A stretch of DNA of 24,691 nucleotides from Candidatus Aenigmatarchaeota archaeon (lineage in GTDB: Archaea > Aenigmatarchaeota > Aenigmatarchaeia > QMZS01). The position numbers and the translations under genes are program-made. The notes beneath the pieces were generated by a model, which worked only from the letters and a program-made list of their open reading frames with translations, was not told the DNA's origin and did no database searches. The stretch spans positions 1-24,691 of the forward strand of contig JAGGTL010000065.1 in assembly GCA_021163805.1 (NCBI GenBank), written 5' to 3'. This document shows, in pieces, positions 6,902-16,002 of the stretch (the stretch's first letter is position 1; every line of letters begins with the position of its first letter).

Positions 6902-7321
6902 ATGATAGATGATGATAAATGGTTGGAAGATTCTATCAAATCGTTCAGGGATATTCAAAAAGAATTCCAAAGACAATTTCAGTCAATCTGGCAACCACTG
7001 CAAAGTTTTCCAGTAGACATGATTGAAACAGATAAGGAAGTAATTGTCAGGGCAGATTTGCCCGGATTTAAAAAACAAGATTTGCAGGTTGAGGCGACAG
7101 AGAAAAGGATTTTAATCTACGCAAAGAGAAAAGAAGAACGAACAGAAAAAGGTAAATATTTTTACAGAAAGGAAAGAAAGTCCGGAGAAATCAGAAGAGT
7201 TCTGGATCTGCCCACTGAGGTTAAACCAGAAAAATCAAAATTGGAATTCAAAGATGGCGTTTTAGAAATAAAACTGCCGAAGAAAGAAATTTCAAAGAAG
7301 AAGAAATTCAGATTGCTTTAA
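6902..7321 (+). CDS. small heat shock protein, Hsp20/alpha-crystallin family
   Basis: Small heat shock proteins are ATP-independent holdases that bind unfolding proteins in large cytoplasmic oligomers. The 139-aa protein has a short N-terminal arm with FQRQFQSIWQPL. The alpha-crystallin domain runs from about residue 38 (PVDMIETDKEVIVRADLPGF) through RILIYAKRKE and YRKERKSGEIRRVLDLP to the signature FKDGVLEIKLPK. The C-terminal tail is very short and lysine-rich, and no clear I-x-I oligomerisation motif follows the domain. This may limit oligomer size. It lies 22 bp behind the unknown gene at 6466. A T-rich tract follows directly after the stop codon. Confidence 0.93.
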   Translation: MIDDDKWLEDSIKSFRDIQKEFQRQFQSIWQPLQSFPVDMIETDKEVIVRADLPGFKKQDLQVEATEKRILIYAKRKEERTEKGKYFYRKERKSGEIRRVLDLPTEVKPEKSKLEFKDGVLEIKLPKKEISKKKKFRLL

Positions 7322-7339
7322 TTTTTTTATTTTATTTTT
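7322..7339. terminator. T-rich terminator region after hsp20
   Basis: Three T runs (7, 4 and 5 T) begin right after the hsp20 stop, in the 27-bp gap between convergent hsp20 and the glycosyltransferase gene. They fit archaeal oligo-T termination for the plus strand. No equivalent T run is seen for the minus strand here. Confidence 0.45.
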
Positions 7340-7348
7340 AACTGCCGA

Positions 7349-8341
7349 TTACATATAATTCCCATTTAAAACGGATTTATAAAGTTCTTTATGTTTTTCT
7401 ATTTGAATATCTATATTATATTTTTTTTCTACAAGCTTTCTTGCATTTCTGCCAAGTTTTTCCAAATCTTTATTTTTAATCTCTTCGATTGCTCTTTCAA
7501 CTTCTTTTGTTCTCGTTCCGCAAACAATACCGCACCTTTCCAAGATTTTCTCTTCTCCACCAAAATTTGAAACTATTACGGGATTTCCGCAGGACATAGC
7601 CTCCAATACGGTATATGGATGCCCTTCTAAACGGGAAACCGATGCAAAAACATCTATGGAATTATAAAATTCAACAGGGTCTTTAATAAATCCCAAAACT
7701 TTTAATTTTTCATTTTCTAATTTTTTGATCTTCTCATATTGCGTTCCAGTTCCAGCAACTACTAAATTTACTCCGGATTTTTTACATGCTTTGACCAAAG
7801 AGAGAACATTTTTTTCAATATGCAACCTTCCAAGATAACCCACGGTAAAATCTTTGAAAAATCTTTTTGTTTTTTTCTTTTTGAACTTTTTTATATCCAC
7901 TCCATTATTGATCACAATAATATTATCTTTGGCTATGTCTTCAATCACTTTTTTTTGTTTTTCTCCAACAACAATAAATTTGCTTGAAATATCTTTATAA
8001 AGTTTAACTATTAATTTCATATAGGTGTTTGGAATAATAGAAAATCCTCCTTCTCCAACAGGAGTATGGAAAGTATTTATCAGTATTGGTTTTTTCTTCA
8101 TTTTTTTAAAAATAGAAGGAATCAGCAATTCTAGAGAATGCGTCGCGTGATGGATATGAAAAATATCGCAATTCAGCATTTCTCTCTGTATTGGTTTTGT
8201 TCCCAAACTTATACCATAAGTACCGTCATAAAAATCCACTGCTGCTTCGGAAGTCAAAAGTTTTGCCTTGAAATGATTCAAAAGATATCGAATATGAGTT
8301 CCCTCTCCCCCTCTTAGTTTTGCATAATAGGTTACCTTCAT
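7349..8341 (-). CDS. glycosyltransferase family 4 (GT-B fold)
   Basis: This is a predicted cytoplasmic or membrane-associated enzyme that transfers a sugar from a nucleotide donor with retention of configuration. The 330-aa protein starts with KLRGGEGTHIRYLL, the glycine-rich N-terminal acceptor-side loop. The C-terminal donor-binding domain has VGYLGRLHIEKNVLSLVKA, VVAGTGTQYEKI, VLGFIKDPVEFYNSIDVFASVSRLEGHPYTVLEAMSCGNPVIVSNFGG. The E-x7-E pair (E of LEGHPYTVLEAM) is present. It is somewhat shorter than the usual 370-400 aa, mainly in the N-terminal domain. Its start lies 129 bp from the divergent GalT-like gene. A role in surface glycan or glycolipid synthesis is plausible, but the acceptor and donor are unknown. 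Confidence 0.85.
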   Translation of the reverse strand: MKVTYYAKLRGGEGTHIRYLLNHFKAKLLTSEAAVDFYDGTYGISLGTKPIQREMLNCDIFHIHHATHSLELLIPSIFKKMKKKPILINTFHTPVGEGGFSIIPNTYMKLIVKLYKDISSKFIVVGEKQKKVIEDIAKDNIIVINNGVDIKKFKKKKTKRFFKDFTVGYLGRLHIEKNVLSLVKACKKSGVNLVVAGTGTQYEKIKKLENEKLKVLGFIKDPVEFYNSIDVFASVSRLEGHPYTVLEAMSCGNPVIVSNFGGEEKILERCGIVCGTRTKEVERAIEEIKNKDLEKLGRNARKLVEKKYNIDIQIEKHKELYKSVLNGNYM

Positions 8342-8441
8342 AAATAATATTCAATTTTAATTTGATATTTTTCATATAGTTCCACCAAATTTTTATTTTG
8401 CTCTCCAACATCGGAATCGCAACAACAATTTTCTCTTCATT

Positions 8442-8455
8442 CTTATTATACTTTA
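8442..8455 (+). promoter_or_regulatory. TATA-like box of GalT-like gene
   Basis: CTTATTATACTTTA is centred about 23 nt before the ATG at 8471, in a locally more G+C-rich spacer. The spacing implies a leaderless or nearly leaderless transcript. Confidence 0.45.
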
Positions 8456-8470
8456 TCGGCGACCTATTTT

Positions 8471-9502
8471 ATGGAAGCAAAAATAACAAACCTGTTAGAA
8501 TTAGTAAACAAACTTCCGGAAAAACAAAGGAAATTATTCAACCGGTTTTATTCCGTAAATTTGTCTGAAAGCAAATTAATTCTGCCGGATAAAATGAGAG
8601 AATTTGTAAAAATCAGATTTAATTCTTTGAAAAAAGTAGAGAATCAAAAAATAATATCAATCAACAATAATTTTACTGGAGAAGGAAGTTTATTTAATGA
8701 GTTGAGGAATCTCAGACCACGGCCAAAAATAAAAATGAATATAAGAGAATTGGAAAATAAAAAGAACTGCGTCTTCTGTAAACCAGAAAATTTCACTCCT
8801 TCAGATTCCTTTGGAAGAATAAAGGGAAAATATTGCATGACAGCAAGCAACATCGCAAAATATGATTATTTTCATAGTTTAATCATTTTTAAAGAACACA
8901 ATCCTCTGAAAATAAAGAAAGTCTGGTTGAGAGATTATTTCGAAACTGCAGAAAAATGGTTTTTGGAAGTAAAAAAACTGGACAGGAAAGCAAAAAACAA
9001 TTTCCTCATATGGAACTGCCTATGGAGAAGCGGGGCTTCAATAATTCACGGTCACATGCAGTTAACAAGTTCAAAAATGAAATATGGAAAAGTGAAAAAA
9101 CTTGAGGAAATAAGTGAAAAATACAAACAAAAATTCAATTCAGATTATTTTCTCGATTTATTCAGAGTGCATAAAAGTTTAGGTCTTTTAAGGGAAATAA
9201 ATGGGACAAAAATGCTTTTTTATTTGACTCCCATTAAAGAGAAAGAGATTGTTATTTTTTCAAAGGAAAAAAGATTTGCAAATTTGTCGGATTTAATTTA
9301 TAAAATAATAAAAAATTATTTTAGATTGGGGGTAAAGTCCTTTAATCTTTCATTGTATAAAATAGAAAATTACTGGATTATTCATTTAGTGGATAGAGGA
9401 AATTTGGAAGATAAAAGTTCTGATATTGGAGGGATGGAATTGTATGGAAATTCTGTAATTTCTTTTGATCCATTTAAACTCTCGGAAAAATTTAAATTAT
9501 GA
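8471..9502 (+). CDS. GalT-like nucleotidyltransferase/phosphorylase (HIT superfamily)
   Basis: The 343-aa protein carries the active-site signature IIHGHMQL, that is H193-x-H195-x-Q197, of the GalT branch of the HIT superfamily. The first His would carry the nucleotidyl intermediate. A CxxC pair (C100, C103) lies ahead of it, as in Zn-binding GalT proteins. The segments flanking the motif (ASNIAKYDYFHSLIIFKEHNPL and FLIWNCLWRSGASIIHGH) also fit. The exact reaction is not clear: UDP-sugar exchange on galactose 1-phosphate, or an ADP/NDP-sugar phosphorylase. The first 70 residues are helical and unlike classical GalT. The stop codon overlaps the ATPase start (ATGA). A GT4 glycosyltransferase is divergent upstream, so provision of an activated sugar is a reasonable guess. 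Confidence 0.72.
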   Translation: MEAKITNLLELVNKLPEKQRKLFNRFYSVNLSESKLILPDKMREFVKIRFNSLKKVENQKIISINNNFTGEGSLFNELRNLRPRPKIKMNIRELENKKNCVFCKPENFTPSDSFGRIKGKYCMTASNIAKYDYFHSLIIFKEHNPLKIKKVWLRDYFETAEKWFLEVKKLDRKAKNNFLIWNCLWRSGASIIHGHMQLTSSKMKYGKVKKLEEISEKYKQKFNSDYFLDLFRVHKSLGLLREINGTKMLFYLTPIKEKEIVIFSKEKRFANLSDLIYKIIKNYFRLGVKSFNLSLYKIENYWIIHLVDRGNLEDKSSDIGGMELYGNSVISFDPFKLSEKFKL

Positions 9503-12126
9503 AGAAATTAAAAGGTCTTACTCAAAAAGAAGCCGCCAAAATACTTAGGGAATACGGATATAATGAAATAAAAGAACTCCTCCAAATTTCTCCTTTGCAA
9601 ATTATTTTGAAACAGATAAAGAAAAATTTCATGATATATCTGTTACTTGTTGCAGCAGCATTATCTTTTCTTGTCGGAAAATTTATTACCGGATATGTTA
9701 TTTCAATAATAATATTAATCCTTGTAATAGTTGGATTTTTTCAAGAATATAAAGCGGAGAGAGCAATCAAGGCCTTAAAACAAATGATTACGCAAACCTC
9801 TATTGTTATAAGAGATGGGAAAGAGATGGAGATACCATCAAGAAAAATAGTCCCAGGAGATATTCTCGTTTTAAGAACGGGGGAAAAAATTCCGGCGGAT
9901 TGTTTGGTTTTGGAAGAAAAAGAACTAAAAGTTAATGAATCCGTTCTGACTGGAGAATCAAAAGAAATCAAAAAATTTGCCACAAAAAATGAGAAAAACT
10001 ACAAAAGAGATAATCAGATATTCATGGGAACTTATATTGTTAATGGAAAATGTATCGCAAAGGTTTTGCATACAGGAATGAATACAGAGTTTGGGAAAAT
10101 TGCCGGAATGATTTCAAAAGCGGAAAAAGAACTGCCTCTACAAAAAAAAGTCAATGATATTGCAAAATATATGGCATTTATAGTAATAACGGTATCTATT
10201 TTAACTGGGATTTTAATGCTGACAAGAATGCCGCATACTTACAGTGCTCTGATAGAGATACTTCTGGTAGTAATTGCCCTATCTGTTTCTGCATTTCCAG
10301 AAGGTTTGCCTGTTGCTCTCATCTCAATTCTTAGTTTGGGAGCCTACCGAATGGCAAAGAAAAATGCAATAGTAAACCATATGTCAATAATTGAAACTCT
10401 TGGAGAAACTACTGTGATATGTGCGGATAAAACCGGAACAATAACAAAGGGAGAGATGACTGTAAAAAAAATATTTACAGACAATAAAATTATCAGTGTT
10501 ACTGGAACAGGATATGAAAGGAAAGGAAACTTGCTCTTAGATAATAAGAAGATAGACCCTAAAAAAAATACCTGTCTCAATCTTCTTTTAAAATCCGCAA
10601 TTTTATGCAATGATGCAAAAATTGAAAAAAAAGACGGAGAATATAAAATAAGAGGCTCTCCAACAGAAGCGGCTTTACTGGTAATGGCAGCAAAAGGAGG
10701 AATTTTCAGGGAAGATTTAAAATTTACTAGAAAGGAAGAAATCCCATTTAGTTCTGAGAGAAAAATGATGTCTGTTCTGTGCAGAGAAAGAGGAAAGAAT
10801 TTTGTTTATTCAAAGGGCGCTCCAGAAGTGTTAATTAAAAAATGCAAATTTGTGCAAAATGGAGATGAAATTATTGAATTGACTGAAAAAGAAAAACAAA
10901 AGATATTTGATTTTAATAAAACTTACACATCAAAGGCATTCAGAGTTCTTGCCTTTGCCTATAAAGAATCTTCTTCCTTTGACAAGAACGACTTTGAAAA
11001 TAACCTAATTTTTTTGGGTTCAGTTGCAATAGAAGACCCTCCAAGAGCAAAAGTTAAACCAACCATAATTTCTTGCGAAGAAAGCGGAATAAAAGTTAAA
11101 ATGATTACGGGAGATAACAAAGAAACTGCTGTTGAAATAGGAAAAGAAATAGGACTTTCTGGAAAAGTCATCACAGGCGAAGAAATGGATAAACTAACAG
11201 ATGACGAACTATCAAAAATTGTAAATAAAATTACAATATTTGCAAGAGTTAGACCAGAACATAAGTTAAGAATTGTGAAGGCTCTTAAACAAAATGGAGA
11301 AATTGTTACAATGACTGGAGACGGAGTAAATGATGCTCCCGCTTTAAAAGAAGCGCATATTGGTGTGGCGATGGGAATAAAGGGAACAGATGTTTCAAGA
11401 GAATCGGCAGATATGATTCTAAAGGATGATAATTTTGCTACAATTGTTTCTGCTATAAAAGAAGGGAGAACGATCTTCAGCAATATACAAAAAGTTACTG
11501 CTTATATGCTTTCTTGCAACTCTGCCGAATTATTTGTGATATTTTTCGGAATATTATTTGGTTTGCCTCTGCCATTGCTCGCCCTGCAGATTTTATTTAT
11601 GAATCTCGTTACAGATGATCTGCCAGCAATTACTTTGGGTTTTAATCCGCCTTATGAAATAATGAAATCAAAGCCAAAGAAAAGATCCATTATAAATAAA
11701 CAATTGCTTTTATTGATCCTAATTTCCGGAACTATAATGGGAATTGGCACTTTAGGAGTATTTTATTTTACACTTGATTCTCTTTTGACCAAAGGTATTG
11801 TCGAGAATATGGCTACCGCAACAGCCAGAACCACAGGTCTGTTAGTTTTAATATTATTTGAAATAGCAAATGCATTTAATTTCAGATCATTTAAAATGCC
11901 CGTATACAAAACGCCTTTATTCTTTAACAAGTATCTGGTCTATGCCTCAGCGGCATCTATTCTGTTAACAAGTTTGATAATTTACTCTCCGCTAAATAGC
12001 ATATTTGAAACCGTTCCAATAGGAATATATAATGTAATTGTTGCCGGCTTGGTATCGTTATCTGTAATAATTGTTTTCGATATTCTGAAAATATTAAATA
12101 AAAAAAGAAAGTTTTTATTTTTATAA
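9499..12126 (+). CDS. P-type calcium-transporting ATPase (P2A-like)
   Basis: This 875-aa integral membrane pump moves cations, probably Ca2+, out of the cell using ATP. All P-type landmarks are present: actuator-domain TGES at 151-154, phosphorylation motif DKTGT with D310, the nucleotide-domain stretch KGAPE, and the hinge motif TGDGVNDAP. About ten membrane spans are seen. In M4, PEGLP includes E268. In M6, NLVTDDLPA includes N702, T705 and D706. These match the Ca2+ ligands of SERCA/PMR1 type pumps rather than heavy-metal (CPC) or Na,K pumps. Length is normal for the prokaryotic members. The start overlaps the GalT-like stop by four bases, and the 3' end is one base from the convergent antiporter gene. 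Confidence 0.93.
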   Translation: MKKLKGLTQKEAAKILREYGYNEIKELLQISPLQIILKQIKKNFMIYLLLVAAALSFLVGKFITGYVISIIILILVIVGFFQEYKAERAIKALKQMITQTSIVIRDGKEMEIPSRKIVPGDILVLRTGEKIPADCLVLEEKELKVNESVLTGESKEIKKFATKNEKNYKRDNQIFMGTYIVNGKCIAKVLHTGMNTEFGKIAGMISKAEKELPLQKKVNDIAKYMAFIVITVSILTGILMLTRMPHTYSALIEILLVVIALSVSAFPEGLPVALISILSLGAYRMAKKNAIVNHMSIIETLGETTVICADKTGTITKGEMTVKKIFTDNKIISVTGTGYERKGNLLLDNKKIDPKKNTCLNLLLKSAILCNDAKIEKKDGEYKIRGSPTEAALLVMAAKGGIFREDLKFTRKEEIPFSSERKMMSVLCRERGKNFVYSKGAPEVLIKKCKFVQNGDEIIELTEKEKQKIFDFNKTYTSKAFRVLAFAYKESSSFDKNDFENNLIFLGSVAIEDPPRAKVKPTIISCEESGIKVKMITGDNKETAVEIGKEIGLSGKVITGEEMDKLTDDELSKIVNKITIFARVRPEHKLRIVKALKQNGEIVTMTGDGVNDAPALKEAHIGVAMGIKGTDVSRESADMILKDDNFATIVSAIKEGRTIFSNIQKVTAYMLSCNSAELFVIFFGILFGLPLPLLALQILFMNLVTDDLPAITLGFNPPYEIMKSKPKKRSIINKQLLLLILISGTIMGIGTLGVFYFTLDSLLTKGIVENMATATARTTGLLVLILFEIANAFNFRSFKMPVYKTPLFFNKYLVYASAASILLTSLIIYSPLNSIFETVPIGIYNVIVAGLVSLSVIIVFDILKILNKKRKFLFL

Positions 12127-12127
12127 T

Positions 12128-13840
12128 CTACCTTCTCTCGTGTTTTGGTTTGTTGTGACCCAACTCTCTCCTGCGATTTAAATCTTCAATATGGTTTAGT
12201 TTTTCTCTCAAAAACTTTTTCATGTCAAAACCATATTCTTCAATCATCATAGATGCATGATGACCTCCCAATAAATGAGGTGTAATCACATAAGTTGCTC
12301 CAATTTCGTACAGGTCCATAGCCTGATCAATATTATGCGAAACAACAATAATTATTGCATCTTTGTTGGTTTCTCTTATTTTTTTGATTAGCACAGCATT
12401 GGTAGCATAATCGGGTATTGTTGAGATAACCATTTTTGCTTCTGACAATCTAAGGTCATCCAATAATTCATAATCATTTGCATCGCCATATCTACAATCT
12501 ATGGATTCTCTGGTTAATTTTCTTATTATTACAGGATTGTAATCAACCACCAGATATTTCTTTTTTATTTTCTTGAGAGATTTCAATATATCATAACCTA
12601 TTCTATTGTAACCGAAAAGGATTATCTCATAATCACTTTCTTTATATCTATGCTCGGCGTCAATTCTTCTGTTTTTTCTTTCAAAAATTTTAAGGTATCT
12701 GGATAGATAAGAATATAATTGATTTGAATAAAGCATAAAATAACCTGAACCGCCTATTGTTATAAAACCAATAATGGTAACTACAGACAAAATCTCCTGT
12801 GGAAGAATTCCCCTGCTAATTCCCAAAGCTATCATAATTATCGAGAATTCGCTTATATTTCCGCATGTTGCTCCGGTAAGAAAACTTGTTCTTCTTGCAT
12901 ATCCCAAAAATCCAAGCAAAGAAATTATGATCAGCGGTTTTATAAAAAGTATGAACAGGGATAAACTTAATATTATTACAAGATACTGATTAATACTTCC
13001 AAGAGTGATCTGAGACCCTATTGCGATGAAGAATAATATTATAAAAAAATCTCTTATTGGTTTCATTTTTGAACTTATCTCATACCGGAATGACGACATG
13101 GACAGCGTAATTCCGGCAATTAAGGCCCCCGTTTCTATAGAAAAGTTCATATAGTAAAACAATATTGATAATGCAAAACACCATCCCAAAGAAAATAACA
13201 ATAAATATTCCTGCGATTTTGCAACTACTTCCGTAATTTTTGGCAAAATATAAATTCCAATCAAAAACAGAATAGTTACCAATCCGATTCCCTTTAAAAT
13301 AGTTTCAAAAGCAATATTTATAATACCAACTCCGCTTGAAAGAGAAGTAATTATCATTAAGATAACAATTACAATTAGGTCCTGTATAATTAGATATCCG
13401 GTTGACAAATAACCGTACAAAGTTTCGGTATCCTTTTTGTCTGATAAAATCTTCATCGCCACAATGGTACTGCTGAATGATAAAGCAACTGCAATATACA
13501 GAGAAGTTATCGCTGTAAAACCAAAATAAATGCAAATTAGGTATCCCAGCATCGTACTTATAACAAATTGTCCAACTCCCGTAATCAGAGAAGGTTTGCT
13601 TAAATCTCTTATTATCTTAGGATTTAAACTGAGACCAATCACAAAAAGAAGGAGAGCAACCCCAATATGTGAAAATAGGTTTAGGGATTCTCCGGAGGGA
13701 ACAATACCAAAAAAACTTGCTATAATTCCTGTAAGAAGATATCCAATTAATAAAGGCTGTCTGAGTAATCTCATAACTCCGCAAATAACAGTTGCGAGGA
13801 TAATAATCAAACATAAATCAATAAATAGATCCCCCGTCAT
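12128..13840 (-). CDS. CPA2-family cation:proton antiporter with TrkA-N domain (Kef/GdmB type)
   Basis: The 570-aa protein has a membrane domain of about 12-13 spans (to about residue 385) followed by a cytoplasmic Rossmann domain. In the latter, ILFGYNRIGYDILKSL, then VVDYNPVIIRKL and RYGDANDYELLDDL, define a TrkA-N/RCK nucleotide-binding unit that would gate transport. A short basic tail ends the protein and no full TrkA-C domain is apparent. The family exchanges K+ or Na+ for H+. The open frame reaches a TTG at 13867, but the ATG at 13840 (MTGDLFIDLCL) begins right before the first span and leaves a 58-bp promoter gap to divergent secF, so it is preferred. The gene converges with the Ca2+ ATPase, with one base between stop codons. 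Confidence 0.88.
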   Translation of the reverse strand: MTGDLFIDLCLIIILATVICGVMRLLRQPLLIGYLLTGIIASFFGIVPSGESLNLFSHIGVALLLFVIGLSLNPKIIRDLSKPSLITGVGQFVISTMLGYLICIYFGFTAITSLYIAVALSFSSTIVAMKILSDKKDTETLYGYLSTGYLIIQDLIVIVILMIITSLSSGVGIINIAFETILKGIGLVTILFLIGIYILPKITEVVAKSQEYLLLFSLGWCFALSILFYYMNFSIETGALIAGITLSMSSFRYEISSKMKPIRDFFIILFFIAIGSQITLGSINQYLVIILSLSLFILFIKPLIIISLLGFLGYARRTSFLTGATCGNISEFSIIMIALGISRGILPQEILSVVTIIGFITIGGSGYFMLYSNQLYSYLSRYLKIFERKNRRIDAEHRYKESDYEIILFGYNRIGYDILKSLKKIKKKYLVVDYNPVIIRKLTRESIDCRYGDANDYELLDDLRLSEAKMVISTIPDYATNAVLIKKIRETNKDAIIIVVSHNIDQAMDLYEIGATYVITPHLLGGHHASMMIEEYGFDMKKFLREKLNHIEDLNRRRELGHNKPKHERR

Positions 13841-13898
13841 AATATTAGTTTTGTTTATTTTTATCAACTTCTTTTATTTTTTAAAAACAGAAAATTAT

Positions 13899-14729
13899 AT
13901 GAATAGAAAACTTATTTTTCTCACAATAATTTTTTTAATAATCAGTCTGGGATTTCTGAGTTATAAACAAATTACCACGGGTTTTTTTATTGATAAAAGT
14001 ATTGAGTTGAAGGGGGGAAACTTGATCACCATATCTTTTTATAATGCAAGTTTTGATGAAATTTCGGATTTAAAAGATAAGTTGCAAAAAGAATATAAAG
14101 TTGCTGCATATACAACGACAAGTGCAATAGAAACTCAATTATCTGTGGAATATTCTGGAATTGACACAAATCAGTTAATAAAAGAGATTAACAAGACCCT
14201 TGAAATTAAAAACTATGAAATCAGCGGGATAGATCCAAAATTAAGTGCCAATATTTTGAATGATATTCTCTATTCTATCATCTTTGCTTTTGTTGCAATA
14301 GCGATAATAATATTTATTCTTTTCAGAACTTTAATTCCGTCTTTTGCCATGGTCTTGTGCGCTTTTTCAGACATTATAATCACTCTGTTTTTGATGAATA
14401 TTTTTGGAATTCCTCTTTCTATTGCAACTTTTACCGCTCTTCTGATGATGCTTGGTTACTCCGTAGATTCAGATATTTTGCTTACAACGAGAGTTCTCAA
14501 ATCACATGAAAACTTTGACAAACAATATAAGAGTGCCATGAAAACCGGACTGACAATGAGTTCCACAAGCATAGTTGGTTTAATAGCCATTTTACTGATT
14601 ACGGGATATTCTTCGGTTTTTGGACAATTGGCAAGTGTTTTAATAATTAGTTTGATTGTGGATATTCCAAACACTTGGATTCAGAATGCAACAATTTTGG
14701 ATATTTATCTGAAGAAACGGAGGAGATGA
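13899..14729 (+). CDS. secF: protein-export membrane protein SecF
   Basis: SecF, with SecD, uses the proton gradient to aid late steps of Sec translocation. The 276-aa protein has one N-terminal span, an exported domain with IELKGGNLITISF (the SecF-type KGG segment), then five spans containing ISGIDPKLSANIL, LCAFSDIIITLF, LLMMLGYSVDSDILLTTRV and MTSSS-like TMSSTSIVGL. The charged GYSVDSDIL motif is the family hallmark. Size agrees with archaeal SecF (about 280-300 aa). The frame is open far upstream inside the antiporter gene, but the ATG at 13899 gives the normal N-terminus. In many archaea secD sits next to secF. Here the following gene is EndoQ, and no secD is in the window. Confidence 0.9.
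   Translation: MNRKLIFLTIIFLIISLGFLSYKQITTGFFIDKSIELKGGNLITISFYNASFDEISDLKDKLQKEYKVAAYTTTSAIETQLSVEYSGIDTNQLIKEINKTLEIKNYEISGIDPKLSANILNDILYSIIFAFVAIAIIIFILFRTLIPSFAMVLCAFSDIIITLFLMNIFGIPLSIATFTALLMMLGYSVDSDILLTTRVLKSHENFDKQYKSAMKTGLTMSSTSIVGLIAILLITGYSSVFGQLASVLIISLIVDIPNTWIQNATILDIYLKKRRR
14719..14723 (+). promoter_or_regulatory. GGAGG ribosome-binding-like site before EndoQ
   Basis: GGAGG lies inside the last codons of secF, two bases before the ATG at 14726 and 26 before the alternative ATG at 14750. The spacing to the first is short. With the ATGA overlap it supports translational coupling at 14726. Confidence 0.4.
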
Positions 14730-15973
14730 ATTTTCTTTTATATGAAAATATGGACTTCCTTGAAATAAATGCAGACTTGCACATTCATTCAAAATATGCA
14801 AGAGGCGTTTCCAACAAAATGGAGATTCCGGTTCTTGCAAAACAGGCAAAATTAAAGGGGGTTCAATTGCTTGGAACTGGAGATTGTCTGCACAACAAAT
14901 GGCTTTCGCATTTGAAAGAGAATCTGAAAGGAGAAGGAATTTATGGATATAATGGATGTGAAACAAAATTTGTCCTGCAAACAGAAGTTCAGACATTTGA
15001 CAGAGTGCATCATGTTATTTTATTACCCTCCTTTTCAAAAGCAGATGAATTAAGAGAAAAACTCCTGAAATATTCAAATAATCTGGATGCAGATGGAAGA
15101 CCTCACCTTTCCATTGGCGGAGAAGAAATTTCCGAATTTGTTTTTGAATGTGAAGGATTGTTTGGTCCTGCTCATGCTTTTACTCCCTACTTTGGGGTTT
15201 ATGCTCACTACAACTCACTAAAAGAATGTTATGGAAAATATTCAAACAAAATTTCTTTTCTTGAACTCGGTCTTTCAGCGGATTCTCATCTTGCTGACAA
15301 AATTTCAGAATTGCATAGATTAACTTTTCTTTCAAATTCCGATGCTCATTCTCCTTATCCTTTAAGATTGGCAAGAGAATTTAACAGGATGAAAATCAAA
15401 GAATTCACTTTTGAAGAATTAAAAAAAGTTATGCTTCAGAAGGATTTGAGAAAAGTAATTCTGAACTGCGGGTTTTATCCAGAACATGGAAAATATCATT
15501 TGTCAAGATGCAAAAACTGCTTGATGTTTTACAAATTGGAGGATGCAAAAAAACTAAACTGGAAATGCGGAAATTGCGGAGGAACAATAAACAAGGGGGT
15601 AAAAGACAGGATTTTGGAACTCTCAGACTGCGATGGAAATCCGGAAAGACCAAAATATATTCATATTTATCCGTTGACAGAAATAATAGCAACTGCATAT
15701 AACATAAAAACTCTTTATTCCGAATCTGTCTCTGAAATCTGGGAAAAGTTTATCAAACAATTTGGTAATGAGATTAGAGTTTTGATTGATGTTGAAATAG
15801 AAAAATTGGAAAAAATTGATAAAAAAGTCGCAGAATATATTGATGCGTTCAGACAGGATAAAATTAGACAGATTCCGGGAGGAGGAGGAATCTATGGCAA
15901 ACTTCTGCCTTTGGGCAAAAAACCGAAAATTGAATTCTTCAAATACAGGCAGAAAAGTTTGAGTGAATATTGA
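14726..15973 (+). CDS. endonuclease Q (EndoQ), deaminated-base DNA repair
   Basis: EndoQ nicks DNA 5' of uracil, hypoxanthine, xanthine and abasic sites. The 415-aa protein has an N-terminal PHP metal domain starting with NADLHIHSKYARG (H19, H21), then GTGD, a GCETKF segment, HHVILLPSF, and LSNSDAHSPYP as the late metal motif. A four-Cys zinc site follows (C262, C265, C281, C284). The C-terminal domain ends with RQKSLSEY, whose Q409-x-x-L412-x-x-Y415 resembles a PCNA-interacting peptide. EndoQ of Thermococcales is known to be stimulated by PCNA. The frame is open from 14675, but the ATG at 14726 overlaps the secF stop as ATGA. The ATG at 14750 (MDFLEINADLH) is an alternative. It is followed by an unknown gene and NreA on the same strand. 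Confidence 0.87.
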   Translation: MNFLLYENMDFLEINADLHIHSKYARGVSNKMEIPVLAKQAKLKGVQLLGTGDCLHNKWLSHLKENLKGEGIYGYNGCETKFVLQTEVQTFDRVHHVILLPSFSKADELREKLLKYSNNLDADGRPHLSIGGEEISEFVFECEGLFGPAHAFTPYFGVYAHYNSLKECYGKYSNKISFLELGLSADSHLADKISELHRLTFLSNSDAHSPYPLRLAREFNRMKIKEFTFEELKKVMLQKDLRKVILNCGFYPEHGKYHLSRCKNCLMFYKLEDAKKLNWKCGNCGGTINKGVKDRILELSDCDGNPERPKYIHIYPLTEIIATAYNIKTLYSESVSEIWEKFIKQFGNEIRVLIDVEIEKLEKIDKKVAEYIDAFRQDKIRQIPGGGGIYGKLLPLGKKPKIEFFKYRQKSLSEY

Positions 15974-16002
15974 GTATTTAAAATTATTGCTACCAAATAA
16001 TT

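Noticed and set aside
10959..11483. 174-codon open frame antisense to the P-type ATPase
   Set aside because: It is a reverse-strand shadow of conserved ATPase motifs, with no independent start signals.
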